A model generated the notes under the pieces. It saw only the letters and a program-made list of their open reading frames with translations. It was not told the origin of the DNA and searched no databases. A DNA stretch of 64,000 nucleotides, from positions 19,320-83,319 of the forward strand of contig WBMZ01009018.1 of the NCBI GenBank assembly GCA_013400975.1, in the 5' to 3' direction. Within the stretch, counting starts at the first letter, position 1; every line of letters begins with the position of its first letter. Below, piece after piece: positions 26,401 to 41,400 of this stretch. The DNA is from Atrichornis clamosus. Lineage: Eukaryota > Chordata > Aves > Passeriformes > Menuridae. Made by a program: the position numbers and the translations under genes.

Positions 26401-29400
26401 TAAATTCTCCACAAGGGTAGATACCCTTTTCACCTATCTGGAGTTAGGCACGCTGATTTCAATGGTAACAATCCATTTGGGAAGCACTGCCCAACAACCT
26501 AACACAGCATACTTGTCACATTAACGATGAAGTTTCTTTCAATTCGACTCAAATTTCAAATGGGTTTTCAAATAACATTTTCTTAAGGTATTGAAAATTA
26601 AAATTCCCTTTTTTTCCATGGTACTATCAAGCAAGTTTAATTTTTAATGAGCTATTTGAAACATAAAACTTGTTGTCCTATTCTTTCTAATTCAAAGCAT
26701 CATGGACTATAAAGCCACAAGTTCAAGCAGGAACCTTCTCCTTTCAATTCACAGAAAATTATCAAGAATAAGATCTTAGAGTTAAGCCTGACTGAAGATA
26801 AATCACAAGTAAGATTTCTGTCTAGATCTGTTTCTTGTAAGCACTTTTGGGGTACTTTCCCTTTGTGCTGCCAAAATAATTTATGAGAATATGTTAAAAT
26901 TCAGATCAAGTCTGGAAGACAGACTGATGGTCAAGATTTTCAGAGGCTTTTAAATGGAGCCAGAACAAAAACATGTATAAAAGACAGATGGATTAAAACT
27001 CCGGGAGTTATATATCAAAATCAAACACTTCCTCACTTGTATGGCAACTCTTGCAGCTGGTATGATTTCTTCTACCCTGATGGAGGATCTATCAGACACG
27101 GAGAGCTGGCGGTAGGAGGACTTCTCAGGAGTTCCACAGATGGACATCTGCCTACTTCCCTGTCGGCTCACGTTGCGGAAGGGGCGTGAGGACAACGCTT
27201 CAACCCCATCCTTAATGAAATCCTCATCCAGCAGGGTAGGCATGGTCTGGCCAACCAGCAGGAACCTACATTCACGGAGCAAAAACATCAGGCTTTTATT
27301 TGAACAGTCACAGAGTGAACGAAACAGAACTCGAAGTACCCAGTAATCTTAAATATTACAAGCTGCATGCTAAAAGCCAAGAAAGCAGCACTTCCTCTAA
27401 TCAGAGGCAATCACATACCTTGCAAGTTGCAGGCAGATGGAATAGACTCCTTGTCTTGTTTCATAGTCCACCTCTGAGGGGATGGAATCTCTCTGCATCA
27501 CATTCACCACCAAACTTAAAAACAAATCAATAAGAGACTCCATTTGGAAATGTTTTACATTAGGAGAGATGCAATTAATTTATCTCTATCCTTCCTTCCT
27601 CCTATTCAGACAGCTACGTCCCAGTCCAAACTGACTTATTTGGAGGCCAATATCCTCATTTTCCCCTTTTATATCTACACATGGAAGCTTTCTGCTCCTG
27701 CTGGAAAATGCCTCAGGATCTAGCGGGCAGAGGAGCTGTGGGTAGAATTACTAAGGGCAATGTATACTTGCTAAATCTCACACAATCAGCATTGTCAGGT
27801 CTTCCAAGCCACTCACTCTGTGCCTCAACTCTTATCTGAAGGGTCTGAATTTTCAAGGCTGCAATTATAAATCTAATTTGGTTCCCACTGCACAATCTAT
27901 ACTTTGACTGCTTAACATGTCCAGTGGTGTCTTCACAGGGCAGTGCAGTACACATACCTGCAAATTTGAACTGAAACACTTAAATGTCACTAAACTATCC
28001 AAATATCAACTTCTTTAGAACAAGCTACACTTCACAAGCTTATTTGTGCCTAACTTGATTTTGAGGTTTAACGTGTACTCTGTTACACATGATAGCTCCT
28101 GGGTAATGATAAAACAGCCTTGGGGAGATTTTTTCTCTGAAAAAGAAGCCGACAGGTGTATTAGTGTGCTACAGTGTGGAAACCAGAAACCACACACACA
28201 ACTGCTAACTAAATGAAGTGTTACAAATTGAAATCTTACCTCAAACCTCCTGCTCTGAGGAAGTTTTCACAGAAGGACTTGGCACAATTTCTTGCCATTT
28301 CATCATCTGCAGTTGGCATTAGCTTGGAGCTCAGCACCTAAAATAAATGAATAAATAAGCATATGTAAACCACCACCCCTCTTAGTGTTCTTTATGTGTT
28401 GAAGTTTAAAAGTTTAACAGAAAAAAATTCACCACAAATGAAGCAATTAACAATACACTTACACAGAGCTGTAGTCAGTAAAGAGAAATCTCATGAAAAA
28501 TATTCAGGACAACTATGGCTATTACAGATGTTTATTCTCAATCAAAGGGCATTTTGTTCTCATTGCAGTTTACATGTTAAGGGAAAGGATGAAGTACATG
28601 GAATATTATCTTCTTGTTCACTTGGTGCTCCCTAAGAGGCCAAATTCTTCTTGGTTCTAGATTTTCAATGGGCACTATCCCATATAACACACTACAGTTG
28701 GCTTACTTACTGATTCACACTTTCTGAAACATAACTGCATTGCTATTATTTGTAAAAGATGGCCCAGGTAATCCTAGAGGCCTTATGAGCATCACCACTG
28801 TATCATCCCTCCTGCTTTAAATCAGCACTAAACTTCACAGAGTGCCATTATGCTCAGAAACATGACCAGAAGGGAAGTCTGTGGTCTCTGTGGGTCAGGT
28901 CTCATTTATGTTTATCATCCATCTCACTTCACATAAAAAAACCAACACCCAGACAAAGAAACAAAGAAACAAACAAAAACCCCTCAAAAACCCCCAAACC
29001 AAAAAACCACTAACCAAAAAACCCTCAGCCTCTCCCAAAACCCCAGAAACCCCCCAGATATTATTTACTTTCTTAAAAAGTGTCTTTGGCATGTACAGCC
29101 AACAATGCTGCAAACAAAATACATCTTTTCCAGGTTCACAGGTCAGAAGGAATGTTTTACAGAGTTCCAGGCATGAAATTTTATCACCGCCTGGACATCT
29201 GCAACATTCAATTTTCATCTCTTTCATATGTTCTGCAAATTTCCTGTGCACATTTTTTCAGAAAGCAGTTCAGACTAGTTCCCATATTTTCAACAGAGCA
29301 CCAGCTGAGGGGATAAAACAGCACATTCTCCTTTTCCTGACAGAAATCATCTTCCAATTGGCTTGACTGGACTTGAGGAACAAGTCCACTCATATAATCT

Positions 29401-32400
29401 ACACATCTAATCCAATTTACTACTTCTCATCCCTTGCCAGAAAAGCAAGCAATTTGTTACTTGCTTTTATTATTATTTTCTCTGGCACAAAAGCAGCAGA
29501 TAACTGTCCCATCCTACTGCAACATCACCTGTCAGTTCAGCGAGACACCCTTGCTCTGATACCCTAAACCATTTGCTTTGAGCTGTAGAACTTGTCAGCA
29601 TATTTCAAACACATAATCAAGTATCTCTCACTCCAGCTGCACAGAAAAGGGGGAATCCTAAGGCAGGAGCATGAAGACAGTGTAGGAAGATGAAGAGCTA
29701 ACATTAAACCGTGGAAACATAAAGGGAAGCAACTATAAGAAAATTCCAACAGTAATCTTGGCACACACCGTGAAAGGAAGAGAGTAACTTTATCTAATGT
29801 TTTGGAAGCAGTTGGCAATCAGTTCTCCAACCACAAGCTGAACCAAGGAAAACCAATCCACCTTAAAAATTAACAGGAGCTGTTGTCTCAAGGGCTCAAT
29901 TTTGTTTAATATATGTATGCATTTTTATATATACATAGACACTAAAAATCATATATTCAGATTTCTTGAGATTCAAGCAGGAATTTCACCTAAACATTAA
30001 GGACTTTGATGTTCCCTTGCTCCTCTCCACTTACTTCAGAACACTCCTTCCACCTTGCAAATCACACAAAGAGGGGTTTGGTTTCTCAGTAAAATCTCTA
30101 AAGGGGAACTTTTTATCCCTTTTGTTCTGTGTAGAATTTATCACATACATAACATCACATATGCGAATTTATCGCATACATATTTGCGTTTTGCACAATG
30201 ATCCTATCACAGTGGACTCCTGCCCAAAAAACTTAGAAATACTTAACTTTCAGTGCTCAGAAACACATGGAAAGAAGCAAATTTGTTTCCTTACCTCTAA
30301 ATTGTAGAGCACTCTGAAGGTGGACATGCCTGGAGCAAAAGATCTGAAAAGACTTTCTAGTATTGAACTAGCACTGGGCTGATGTTGATGTTTTGAAGAC
30401 AAGGATGGTGATTTTGAGGACTGAGAACTGGATTCTGAAAGCAGTGTTTTCTAGGAGGAAAAAGCCACAGAAGAAATATTTTGAGACTCCTGTGTTTTGC
30501 TGTAATTGGCAATACATTTCCTATAATCCCTGTAATAACCCTCTCACCTCTGGCTGCTTGGAAATAAGTCAATAATCCTTAACATGAACATTTCTTTGCT
30601 GCAGTTTCAAACCCTTTTGTGTATTACAACCTGACAGGGAATTCAGGAAACCTAGTAGTAAAATTCTTTCTGTTGAGCTCACCAGGATCAGTTATGGTTT
30701 AATCCCTACCTTCCTTCCCAGGGAATCAAGCTGATCAAGAGCCTCCTGAATAGCTGGGTCAGTGGGAATCAGGAGCAGCAGTTTCCTCACCCGCAGTGTT
30801 ATCCTGAAAAGGAATCAGAGGTTTCTTGCACAAAACAGGGGCTCGGCCACCCTGGCCTGGAGGATGCCTGCACGCAGGGGAGTGAGTGCCCATTCAAACT
30901 GTGCACTGTGAGCAATTCTTTAGTACTTGGTAACCATTTAATTTGCTTACCTGGGCTCCTCTAGATTGGCAAGCTGGTAAAGCATGTCAAACACATTACA
31001 CACGAGAGCCATGACTACTCCAGGGAGGGACTTCTCCTGAGAATTAAGCAGAAATACAAAGGTCCTTTTCTCCCTTCTCTGTTACATGTAAATTTAACAG
31101 AGCTCTTCACTGAAGCAAATGACCCAGATGCCAACCTGACCCACAGAAATCCCAGCTACCTTCTAAGATGAGACACCATTTGAATTTTTATATTATCCCA
31201 TTTCCCTTTTAACTGTCAATTTTTGAAGTCAACTTTATGACAAACAAAATACAAAGCAGACCAGGAGTGGTCTGCACCTGCCAGTTGATGCTTCTTAGTT
31301 TACTTTCATACTGCAGATTTATTAGTAGTGAAAATCTGGAAATCTCTACCCTCAACAAATACACAGGCCCAGAATTAAATCAGATAGCTCCTGTTTGTTT
31401 GAAGGACCCTGTAGGGATGAATAAACACCCAGCAGGCTACCACAGGTGACACAGTACAGATTATAAAGTCCAATCTGCATACACAAGGCAATTGTGTATT
31501 TAGATGATTTGTTTCAACTGCAGTTTGAAAGCAAACCCAGATTACTAAAGATGGGATATTCAGCTGATGTGAACAGTTTCTGTTTCATCTTACTGGAGCT
31601 CCTACTGTTTTCCTCAACTATCCCCCCTTCAGGAAAAATCTGAGGGGAGGCTTCAAGCCATATTATGCTGTACCTGTTCCATTGCATAGGATGAACTGAA
31701 TACACTGCTGCTGTTGCTGGAACTGGTTGAGGAATCTGCAGAGCTCCCTGATGGAGTCCCACTTCCTGATGTTTTTACTGTAAGGATCTGTTCATCAGAG
31801 AAGCCCAGCTGGTGGAGTAGTTTCTGATCTTTGTTTACTGTTAGCTGCAAGGAAATATTTATCTTTTAGTTCTGGAAAAGACTCAATTTCAGGAAGAATG
31901 GGAATTCTTCGTAGTTAACATACCAGGCTGTCATTGGCAAATATCTGTATATTATCCACAGGGGAATTCAACATCTTTGCTATCTTCCACCTGACGCTTC
32001 CTACAGTTTCATTGCTATGAGCCTGTGAAATTAAACAACACTGGTTCAGCAAGTCTGCTCAAGCAGCAAATGCCAAGAGAATAAAATAAAATCCTTCCCA
32101 TAAAGTATTCTTGCTCCTCTGCAGAGGGTGATAAAGGTATTGTCCATAAGAGTGACAGGGTAGGACAGCAGAGCAACGCTCCAATACCCACAGTAAGTAA
32201 ACAACTTATTTTTCCCACCCTGGAATGGCGATCAAAATACATTTGGTCTAGAGATATTTCCATATACAGACGTTTAACATTTTCAAATAGACTTTTCAAG
32301 TGGACTGGAGTCCTTAAAACCATTTTACTCTGTTTAGTCCAGGCATAAAACCCACCAAGAGTGGCTACATGATCAACAGCCCACAGCACACAGAAGCTGT

Positions 32401-35400
32401 GCACACCTACCTCTATGGTGAAGGTATCTTTGGTAGACTCATATGTAACATTAAGTGTCAGAAGATGTCCATGGAAAGAGGCACCATGAGGTAGAATAGT
32501 TCGGGGAACAGAGTAAAGGTCCTACAGGAAGAGAAGGATGACAGTAAATACCACCCTTGAAAACAAAGACATTTCTGTGAAGTAGGATTGCATGTTTAAA
32601 TAAGTTTTACTGTTTTTAATAATATTGGAAGCTGTGTTTTTAGCCTTGCCTAGTAGGAAATTACACGTCTTACCTCTATTGTTATCACGTAACGCTCTGC
32701 CAACAGCAGCAGTCTCTCAATTATTACAAGTTTAGTTGACCTAAAGATAAACATTGAAAACAAGAGTAACTTGTCTCGGAGATTAATTTCCAACGCCCAG
32801 GGGTAACTACCATAAATTGTCTGTTTTTGAATGTAACTCCTTAAACTTGGAGTTAATTCAGAAGAAATGAACCAGGAAAACAGGCCAACAGGCTTATGTT
32901 ATACTGCTTGAGATGTTGCCAGCTTCAGAGGAAGCTTCGTGTTTCTAAAGGTCCCACCCTACGCTCCTATATTTAAGTTACACATATTTAGGTAAGCCTA
33001 AGCTAAGGTAAAGGTTAAAAAAACATCCTTTTTTCCCCTAATTTAAAAAGAACCAAGACCAAACCCCACTGCCCCAGAAATATTACATGATTAATAGGCT
33101 GGTAATAGCCTGTGGGGGCTTTTTTTTTTGTTTTGTTTTGTTTTTGGTTGGTTGGTTTTGTTTTTTGGGGAGTTGGAGGCAGGGTGGTTTTTTTTTTTTT
33201 GTCTATTTGATTTGGGTATTATTTGTTTTCTCGGTTTTTCTTTTTTTTAAACACAGGTTTTTCAAACTCTCTGGAACTCACACTGCATTGCAATTGGAAT
33301 ATTCAGTTGAGAAACCACCAGAATATACAACCACCAATTACCGAGAAGTTTAATTAGCACTCGAAACCTTGTGGGAAGCAGCTGGGAGGAAATGTCTACT
33401 GTCATATTTATTCTTTGAGAGGCTGGCCTACCTGTAAGGAGACTGAACTGATGTTGCCACTGTAGGCATAGCAGTGGCTGTAAGCATTTTTGTAGCTCTT
33501 GTAACAGCGTGTGTTAATGTTGGACCCCCGAGAGCAGAGCTGGCTGCCTGCAACACAGAGCAGAGGAAGAGCTGCTTTAATGCACAGTCAGTATGGCCTG
33601 GGAAGCTCAGAGGACAAAAAATATTTGTGGAAAGAATTTTCCTTAAATAGAATTACTGTAGACAATGACTCTAAGATACAAAGCCAAAAGGATGTAGGTA
33701 CAAGAATAATTGAAATTTGTCCTTTACCTCTAACCGTGTGTAGCAATCAGCGATGAATTTCTTGTGCAGTGATACTGAATCCTAAAGACAAAAGGTAGAA
33801 ATTAATTAGGACTTAAACCAAATCATGAGAATTACGCATAAACTACACAGAGCCCAACAAATCACACAGTTTAACATGCAGAGTATCAAGACTATGAATG
33901 TCAAGCACTTTTATGTACAAATATATGCCTACCTTTTTCAATCTAGGAGTTAGATTAATATAACTGTAATTTATTATCAATTGAATAGCTTCATTGGCAA
34001 TTTCTTCATCAGGTGACTCCATTGCAATCTTCCAAATGAAATCCATTCCTATTAATTCCAGTTTTTCTACGCTCTACACAAGAAAGAACAACAGCAAAAC
34101 ATGACTGGATTTCTTACACAATAGTGAGTTGAATCACAGGGACAAAACAGTCTTCCATCTGCTGGAAAAGCATCTTTTGATTAAAACTTAAAAATTTTCT
34201 TTTCCAACAAGCTGCCAAACCTTGGCACAGTGCAAAGTTAAACCAACTGCTGCTGCACATTTGTGTATTTATACAAGAAAAAAAATTGTTTACAGGTGGA
34301 TAAACACGTTCCAAAGAACAATCTCAGTCAAGCCAACTGAAAAATTAAAAAATTTAAAACCATGAGAAATTTAATCTAGAATGGAATTGGTTTCAAAAAA
34401 GCCAACATGGTGATTAACCACTCAATAAACCATCACAAAACTTGCTATGATACTTGGCAAAAAATTCTGCATTTGAAGTAAGTTCTCTGTGATAAAGATC
34501 TAAAATGCCTATGGAAAACTACTTAACATGTAACCATTAATTTAACAAAACCACTGAAGGATCAGAGTTAAAAATTATAGTAGGTTAGAATTTGAATATG
34601 ATAAGCCTAAATCCTATGCAATGAAGAAAAATAAGGAATAATTTAAAAAGGAGTATTGCCTTGCTAAGGAGAAGCAAAAAACATACACTAGAATTCATGA
34701 TTATTATAAAGAAGTAGTTCAGTCGTTTCTCCTGCAAAGTTTTAGAAGCTACAGACCTGCTTCCAGCTACCAATTGCTCAATTTTAACTATTGAAATTAA
34801 CTGTCAAAAGTGTGAGCTTCAGAATTTACCAATGTTAATGCTACAAGGACAATGTGCATATTAATACAAACATGGCCATGTCAAACAGCTGCTGAACAAT
34901 CCTTGTCTCACCTCCTCCCATCCCTAAGAGGCCACAGGTAGGACACAAGAAGAACTTGCCAGAACACTCACCAGTTGAGTTCCTTGCCTCTTCAGTCGAT
35001 GGTCACACAGGTTCACATTTTCAAAGAAAGTCTTAAATAAACTAAAACCTGAAATTGAAAAAAAGGTGCAGGTTTTTTATTCTGGTCAGGCTTAGTTCCT
35101 ACACTTTTTTTTAACAAATGAAGGTATCAAATACAGGAGATGAACTTTTCCCTCTACAACTCCTAAAATTCAATATGATAGAAAAAGATCCCTTTATTAC
35201 ATTGATTTATGGAACTGGTTAGATGTTTAACTTGAAGGCTTAGGAAGCAAATTTCTGGTATATATTTCAAAACCAAATCTGTTCACCAAAGCCACTTCCA
35301 TACCGTTCATAGTAATTTCATATGATTCCAGTTTAAGAATTTTCTCTTTGAAGAGCTGTTGCTGAACATCACTCTCCAGATCATGCTGTCCTTTGGTAAA

Positions 35401-38400
35401 CCACTCAAAGCACATCTGTGAATGAAAGGCAGATGTATTTTTACCCCATTGTCATGTCAAATACTTTAGCTTTATACAGCAAACTATGTTAGATACCACA
35501 GTAACTCCTCTTGAAGAAGTTTTATCTACACCAAGAGGTTCAAAATCTCATCTCCTGGTAACCTCAGATATTACAGAGGCTGCATGGCAGCTTTAGGTAC
35601 TTCACAGTCATCTTTCACCCAAATAATGCTGAATTTCTCTTGTGACTGCACAAACATCCATGTACCCCTTATCAAACCAGCATCTGTACACCTGCAGCTC
35701 ATCTCCTGGCCAATGCCCCTCTTCCAGTCAAATTTTATGTTAAAAGAACATCCAACCCATAAGTGAACAGTGGCTGCACCAGCCTACACAGAGCACAAAA
35801 TGTGTTACCAGTTTGTGTTGGCTACCCATGCTTCACATGTCTCAACAAATACACATGCTGCTCATGATCCATTAAGATTCCTTCAGCAACCACAGAAACC
35901 AACTTTTCAAGTTTGTCTTACCTCTCGATCCAACTCACAAACATCCTGGCCAGTTACAAGGCATTCCCAGATCTCCCTGGCACGATTCCAGCCCAAATAA
36001 AGGGTGGCTTCTTGCAGAAAAAATGCCAAAAATTTTAGATGTGCCTCCAAATACTGAGAAAGAGGAAACAAAAACTCAAGCTTAAGACTTTTCTTTCTGA
36101 AACAAGAACTCTGAGAATTCTACCTTTTTTTTTTTTCGCAAATATAGTTGTCAAGCAACAGTACACTGAAAAGCCTGGAAACAGAAACTGTTTGTGAGAT
36201 TTATTTCTATTTTAAACATACTTTGTGGCTACCTTTCCAAAAACAGACATTGAAGTCCCCTTGGATTTGCTCTTACTTTGCTGATAGTGATATTATTTGA
36301 CACCAAGTCAAAACTAGCCTGGAAAAAATAATTATCAAAGCATTAGCAACAAACTGCTAAAAGCTATTTGTGTGTGTAGCTTCCACGTGCTAATTAGCAA
36401 ATCTGTTTCAGAGCTTCACACCACGTTCAAAGGTATCACCTCTACCAGGGCAGCTGGACTGAAGCTGGTGAAGAACCTGGAAGCTGCACAGGCTTGGGGA
36501 CAGATCCTAGGATGGGGAGATCTAGCTCTCCACGAGGTAAAGAGTTTCCTAGGGAACTGTGATATTTGCACACCTTTACTCTGTAATACAATAACAGGGC
36601 TACAACAAGCCTTCAGAGATAAGTATTAGAATGCAGTGAATTCCAAAAATGAAGCAACACTTCATTTTGTGCACCCTGGTCAGTGGTACACTCCAGCACG
36701 CTGCCAAAAACCCGAGGAATAAGGAGTTCAGGGTTCGGTACCTCGCGGTAAGTGTATCGACCATCCACTAATGTTGCTCCAACCAGCCCTCCTGGGCCTG
36801 CCACAGATGCAGCCAAACGGTGACATGATATCAAGCTTCCTGTCACCAGCTTCACTATTTCAAAGTTTTTCTTTAAATCTTGAATAATGCTCTTGGCAAT
36901 AAAATGAAAAAAAGAGAAAATACGTTTTTAAACAATACATAAACAGGCATGTGCACACAGCAGTTTGCTCTTCTAGAGACACACATCTCTTATCAAAAGG
37001 AGTGATGTTCCCCCATCAGAGTCAGCTGTACCCCTTCCAAGCACCCAAATCCCCTGATGCTGGTGTTTTCAGCATGTGCCGAAACACACGTGCTGCGGAG
37101 TGCAAAGTCCCACACCTCCACTCAGCCACTCTACAGCACATGTGATTGCTGGTAGTTTAGTCTGTTTTCCAACAATGTCAATTCAGTCACAAAGAGCTGG
37201 TCTAAACATTAGCCACTGTTCCTTTCCTAACAGAAACATGCCTGTTAATTATTCTACAAAAAGCTAAGAAAAAAATAAATTAGTCCTGACACAGCAAACA
37301 GATTTATACATACACACACACACTCACAAATGGACAGCTCAGGACAGCACCTCTACTCCAACAGTTTGTTTATGCTACATCACTAAACTACTTATTCAAG
37401 TGTTTATTAGCATTTTTTTTTCTAAAGTTAAACTTCCATGTTTGGCAGAGCCACACAGACATAACACGGGCTTAAAAAATCGTGTCAGCATATAGCCTTA
37501 CCTTGTCTTGTTTTTGGTAAGTTTGCTTAATAAAGGAACGCGTGATTTCGTGGAGCTGACGCAACGCTGGCACCACCCACACAAATTGAGGATTATTGTG
37601 CTGGGATGACTAGTAGTAGGAAAGGTAAAAACAATTACACACGTGGTACATGCTCAACAACAGATTAACTTCCCTCTCAGACTCCTGGAAGCCTGATGTT
37701 GTCTATTAATGCTGCTGTTTCAAAACAGCAGCTACCACCTCTGCTGGCTTCAGTCACTTGTTCCTGGTCCCTTTCCAATCTCACTCAAGGTGCCCCTCTT
37801 CACTTTCTACAAGAAGTCCTTTGACACACACATATGCCATTTTGCTCTCCCTATTATTAAGCCCAAAGTACCAGCTCCTTGCTAGTGAACATGCAAATTA
37901 AGTAGCCAAAAAGAACTCAGTTGCACCAGGGAGAGATGATAACCACCACCTTCCTCAATTACAGCAGATGAAGCAGGTGTAAAAGGGCATAAAAGGGCAA
38001 ATCCAGTCAAATGATGTTACTTACTGCTAAAGCAAGAGTAATAGAAGAAAGAATCTCAAATACTACTGAGGGTTAAGAGAGAAGAAATTTCTGATTGGTG
38101 CTGCAAGGAGTCCCCTGATAGGAAGCAAAGGGTACTTAAGCTGCATTTTGAAAGAGATCCTACAAAGAATAACCCTCCTACCTCATTTTTAGAACTGCTC
38201 ATCACTTTTCTGGGAGGCTTCATTTTCTGTAAAGTTTGACCACATAGACCAGTACTGAGGTTGCTTGTTCAGAGAAGTGGTGTCTGGTTTAAACACTGAC
38301 AACACCCAAATTCCACCTACACACTCAGAGAGGTTGAAGGAACCTTCCCATATCAGAGAGCTCCCCACTGAAGACTCCCTCAGGTATTTAAGAATGCTGC

Positions 38401-41400
38401 CTTAACATTACATGCCCTCCCAGTTTATCTCATCATTTCCCTAATGAAGGGAAATAAGAATACTACATATTTTAGAAGTCTGCTGTATGGTTACCCCAAT
38501 CCCTTCTGTTTACAATTACAGCTTTTGTTAGTGTTTCCCACTGCAGCACCTCTGTAAAAGCCCTTGCCAGAATATAATTAAAAGGAACGAGATTAGGAAA
38601 GCACAAGAGGAGATCCAAAAGAAAAAACTACAACTTTCACAGACAATGAGAACCCAAGATTTCAAATCCATATTTCTGAACACACACACACAGAAGTGTG
38701 ATCAGTATCAAAAACCAACATACTATTCCTCCTAAGCAATAAAAATTCTCTACAGTTGCTGCAACACAGACAAAACCTAATTTATCATGAAAGAAATGAA
38801 CAAAAAATGTACAAGCCTTTTTCTTTATTTACAGCATACTTCAGGCTGAAAAAAAGAAGACAGGAGCATTTCTGCAGGCCTCAAGAAAAACTGCCTGCTA
38901 TGTGAACAGTGCAGGAGAGAATATATGCAGTCTTTTAAGCCATGCACATCTCTGCTGCTGCCAGGAAACAGTACAGGCAGCTGTGGGAATGGCTTCTTTA
39001 TGTTACACGAGAAGAGTTAAGTATTTTATTAAAATACAAAACTACTACGATTTAAACATCGATTTGCATTTTGAGACTTAATGGTCATGCCAGAACACAT
39101 GCTTAACTCAAAAAAAACTAATCTAGGCTTTCACATGAAAGGGACAGTTAAAATACTGACATACCTTTACAGTGGTTCCATTTGCAAATTCTAACCTTGG
39201 GCCCATCCTGGTAGTTTCCCATAAACTGATCACTCCTTGTGCTGAAAATTTGCTTAAAACAAAGGCAAGAGACTTACTATGAGTCTCATGGTCAACAAAG
39301 TGGCTCACACAAAGCCTACCCCTCTCGTGGACTCCCCAAGGTAAGAACTTACAGATGGGACACACAATTTGTGCATCTTGCAAGAAAGGGCAACATCGAG
39401 GCTAGATAAGACTTCATTTTGAAAAAGACAAAATGATAAACCAACCCTCTTAATATCCTCTATGCATTTGATGATGTAGCTTCTTTTGATTGCCTCTTTC
39501 ACTGCATAAGCATCACTGAGGATTGTCAGGTGTTCTTCCAAGGCCTGCTGGATTAGACTACATGGCAACGTTGGAAGATGAGCCAGCTCCCAAAGTACCT
39601 CCAGGACCTGGAGGAAGAAGAGCAAGGATAGTCAGGACCTGGGAAGTACAGAGACCAGCAGGTCTACGTTTAAGAAGTAAGAAATCCAAATGAAAGCCCT
39701 TCACTTGCCTTCCCAGTGGTTGTTTCCACTCGTGCTTCTCGGCCGATGCGCCCGATGAGGCTCAGCAGCTTCTGCCGCACTCGGTCACTCTCTGTCTCCC
39801 AGCTCTGCACAGTAAAGAAATCACCATTAAAACACCACTGTCAGCCTGTTAAGCCTCAAGTGTACACAAAAATATAATCCACAATTGCTTTACTGTAGGA
39901 AAATCAAAATACAAACAAGTATGTTTGCACCAAACGTATTTCCTCATTTCTGTTGCTGGGAGTTATGGCACTAATTTGCTCAACTCTTTTTCAAATATAA
40001 AGTAGTAGAGAATAAATATTATAATAAAAGGTAAATACTATAGTAAGGTATATAAAAACTTTATATACCTTAGGACTGGCTATATAATGTGCTTAGAATC
40101 CAAGTCAATTAGCAATACAGTAGCCAATTAGGCTTCTGTGTTAACAAAAAAATTGGATGTAAAAATAACACTTTTACTACTAATTTTACATTTATATAGA
40201 AAATATAAATGTATCCAAGGCATTTGCCTTTCAGTAGATCGGATGCACAAGTACATTTCATCAATTCTCTTCCGATGGAATGTAAATTCATGTGAAAACT
40301 TACCTTTTGGATTAGGACAAATAAATGATTGAGCTGATCAGAGCTAAACTTCACAGCAGCTGCAGCAATAATGGTATGTATGTTTTCAATCACAGTGGAG
40401 GATTGTCCCGACTGAAAAGCAGAGGGAAAACACAAGAAGGTAGGTCTTTAACCCAAACGAGATAGAGAAAAAACCTTCACGTAAGCATTATCCTATTATT
40501 CATACTAACAAGAAAGAAGAGCAGCCTTCGACATGCTAGAAACACAAGGTCAGAGTAACTGTCTGTGCTCCTCATTTCCCTGGCAGAGAGGTCTTTGGAA
40601 GTAATCCTAAAGCAGGAAATAAAAAGTCTGCCATTGTTACAGCAGCTTCAAGCTGCTGCAGTGGCAGCAATACAAACATCACCTTTCCTATTGCTTGGTG
40701 AAGTTCACGTGTTGGGTTTTGAATCTCTGACACTCTCTCAGGCTTTACTCAAAAGTGAGCAATACAAAATCTCCTCCCACACGGATGGGAGCACCATGGC
40801 AACAACAGCCAGAGAGGGGGAGGAAGTGCTGCTTTTATTAAGGAATAAACGTGAAGGAGCTAGAATCACATTTCAGCTAAGCATTAAAGACTCGCTACCA
40901 TGCCACACATATTGCAGAGCTGACAGCATTCAATGAGCTTAGTCTAAAACATCAACATTTGCACAGAGAAGAAAACCATTTCCTGCAGCGGAACATTAGT
41001 TTCTGGTCAAAGTTTCCACGTGTCATTTGCATGAACACTCAAACCACCTTTCCCACACAGTAATAAGTTGAACATCTATAAAGTGAAAGCCTAAAGATGA
41101 CTTATCAGTCAATTATATGGATGTACTGGAAGCTAAATGGGAATTGATACAGCTTGAGGCCACTCTCTTTAAAGTCACACTGTGAGCTTCATTCAAATTC
41201 ATACCTCCAGCCACAAAAATTAATATCCTAGTTTGGTCTAGACAAAAGCTCTTGTCACCTGTTTCAGGCAGCTCCTTAACATCTGTTGCAAAGAACTGAA
41301 TTTCATCATTGGATTTAACAGTTGTGATACAAGAAATTGCCAGAACAATTGATTTTACATGGTAAAGAAGAAGTAGAAGGAAGCCTCTGCATTAATTATA

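Noticed and set aside
28881..29366. 161-residue + strand reading frame rich in Lys, Thr and Pro
   Set aside because: It is produced by the A/C-rich low-complexity block, which lacks stop codons by composition. It has no family similarity.
36400..36630. 85-residue + strand frame in intron 18 resembling a retroelement fragment
   Set aside because: I could not match it to any named LTR or CR1 segment with confidence. It is treated as unique intron sequence.
39170..39253. Possible extra USP24 exon in intron 15 (TTTTCAG acceptor; GTTAGA or GTATGT donor)
   Set aside because: Read from the TTTTCAG acceptor, the phase 0 frame hits TGA at the fourth codon, and the open frames do not fit the phases of exons 15 and 17. 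A 10-codon version from an internal AG is possible but has a weak donor. It could be a poison exon, with no evidence for one.
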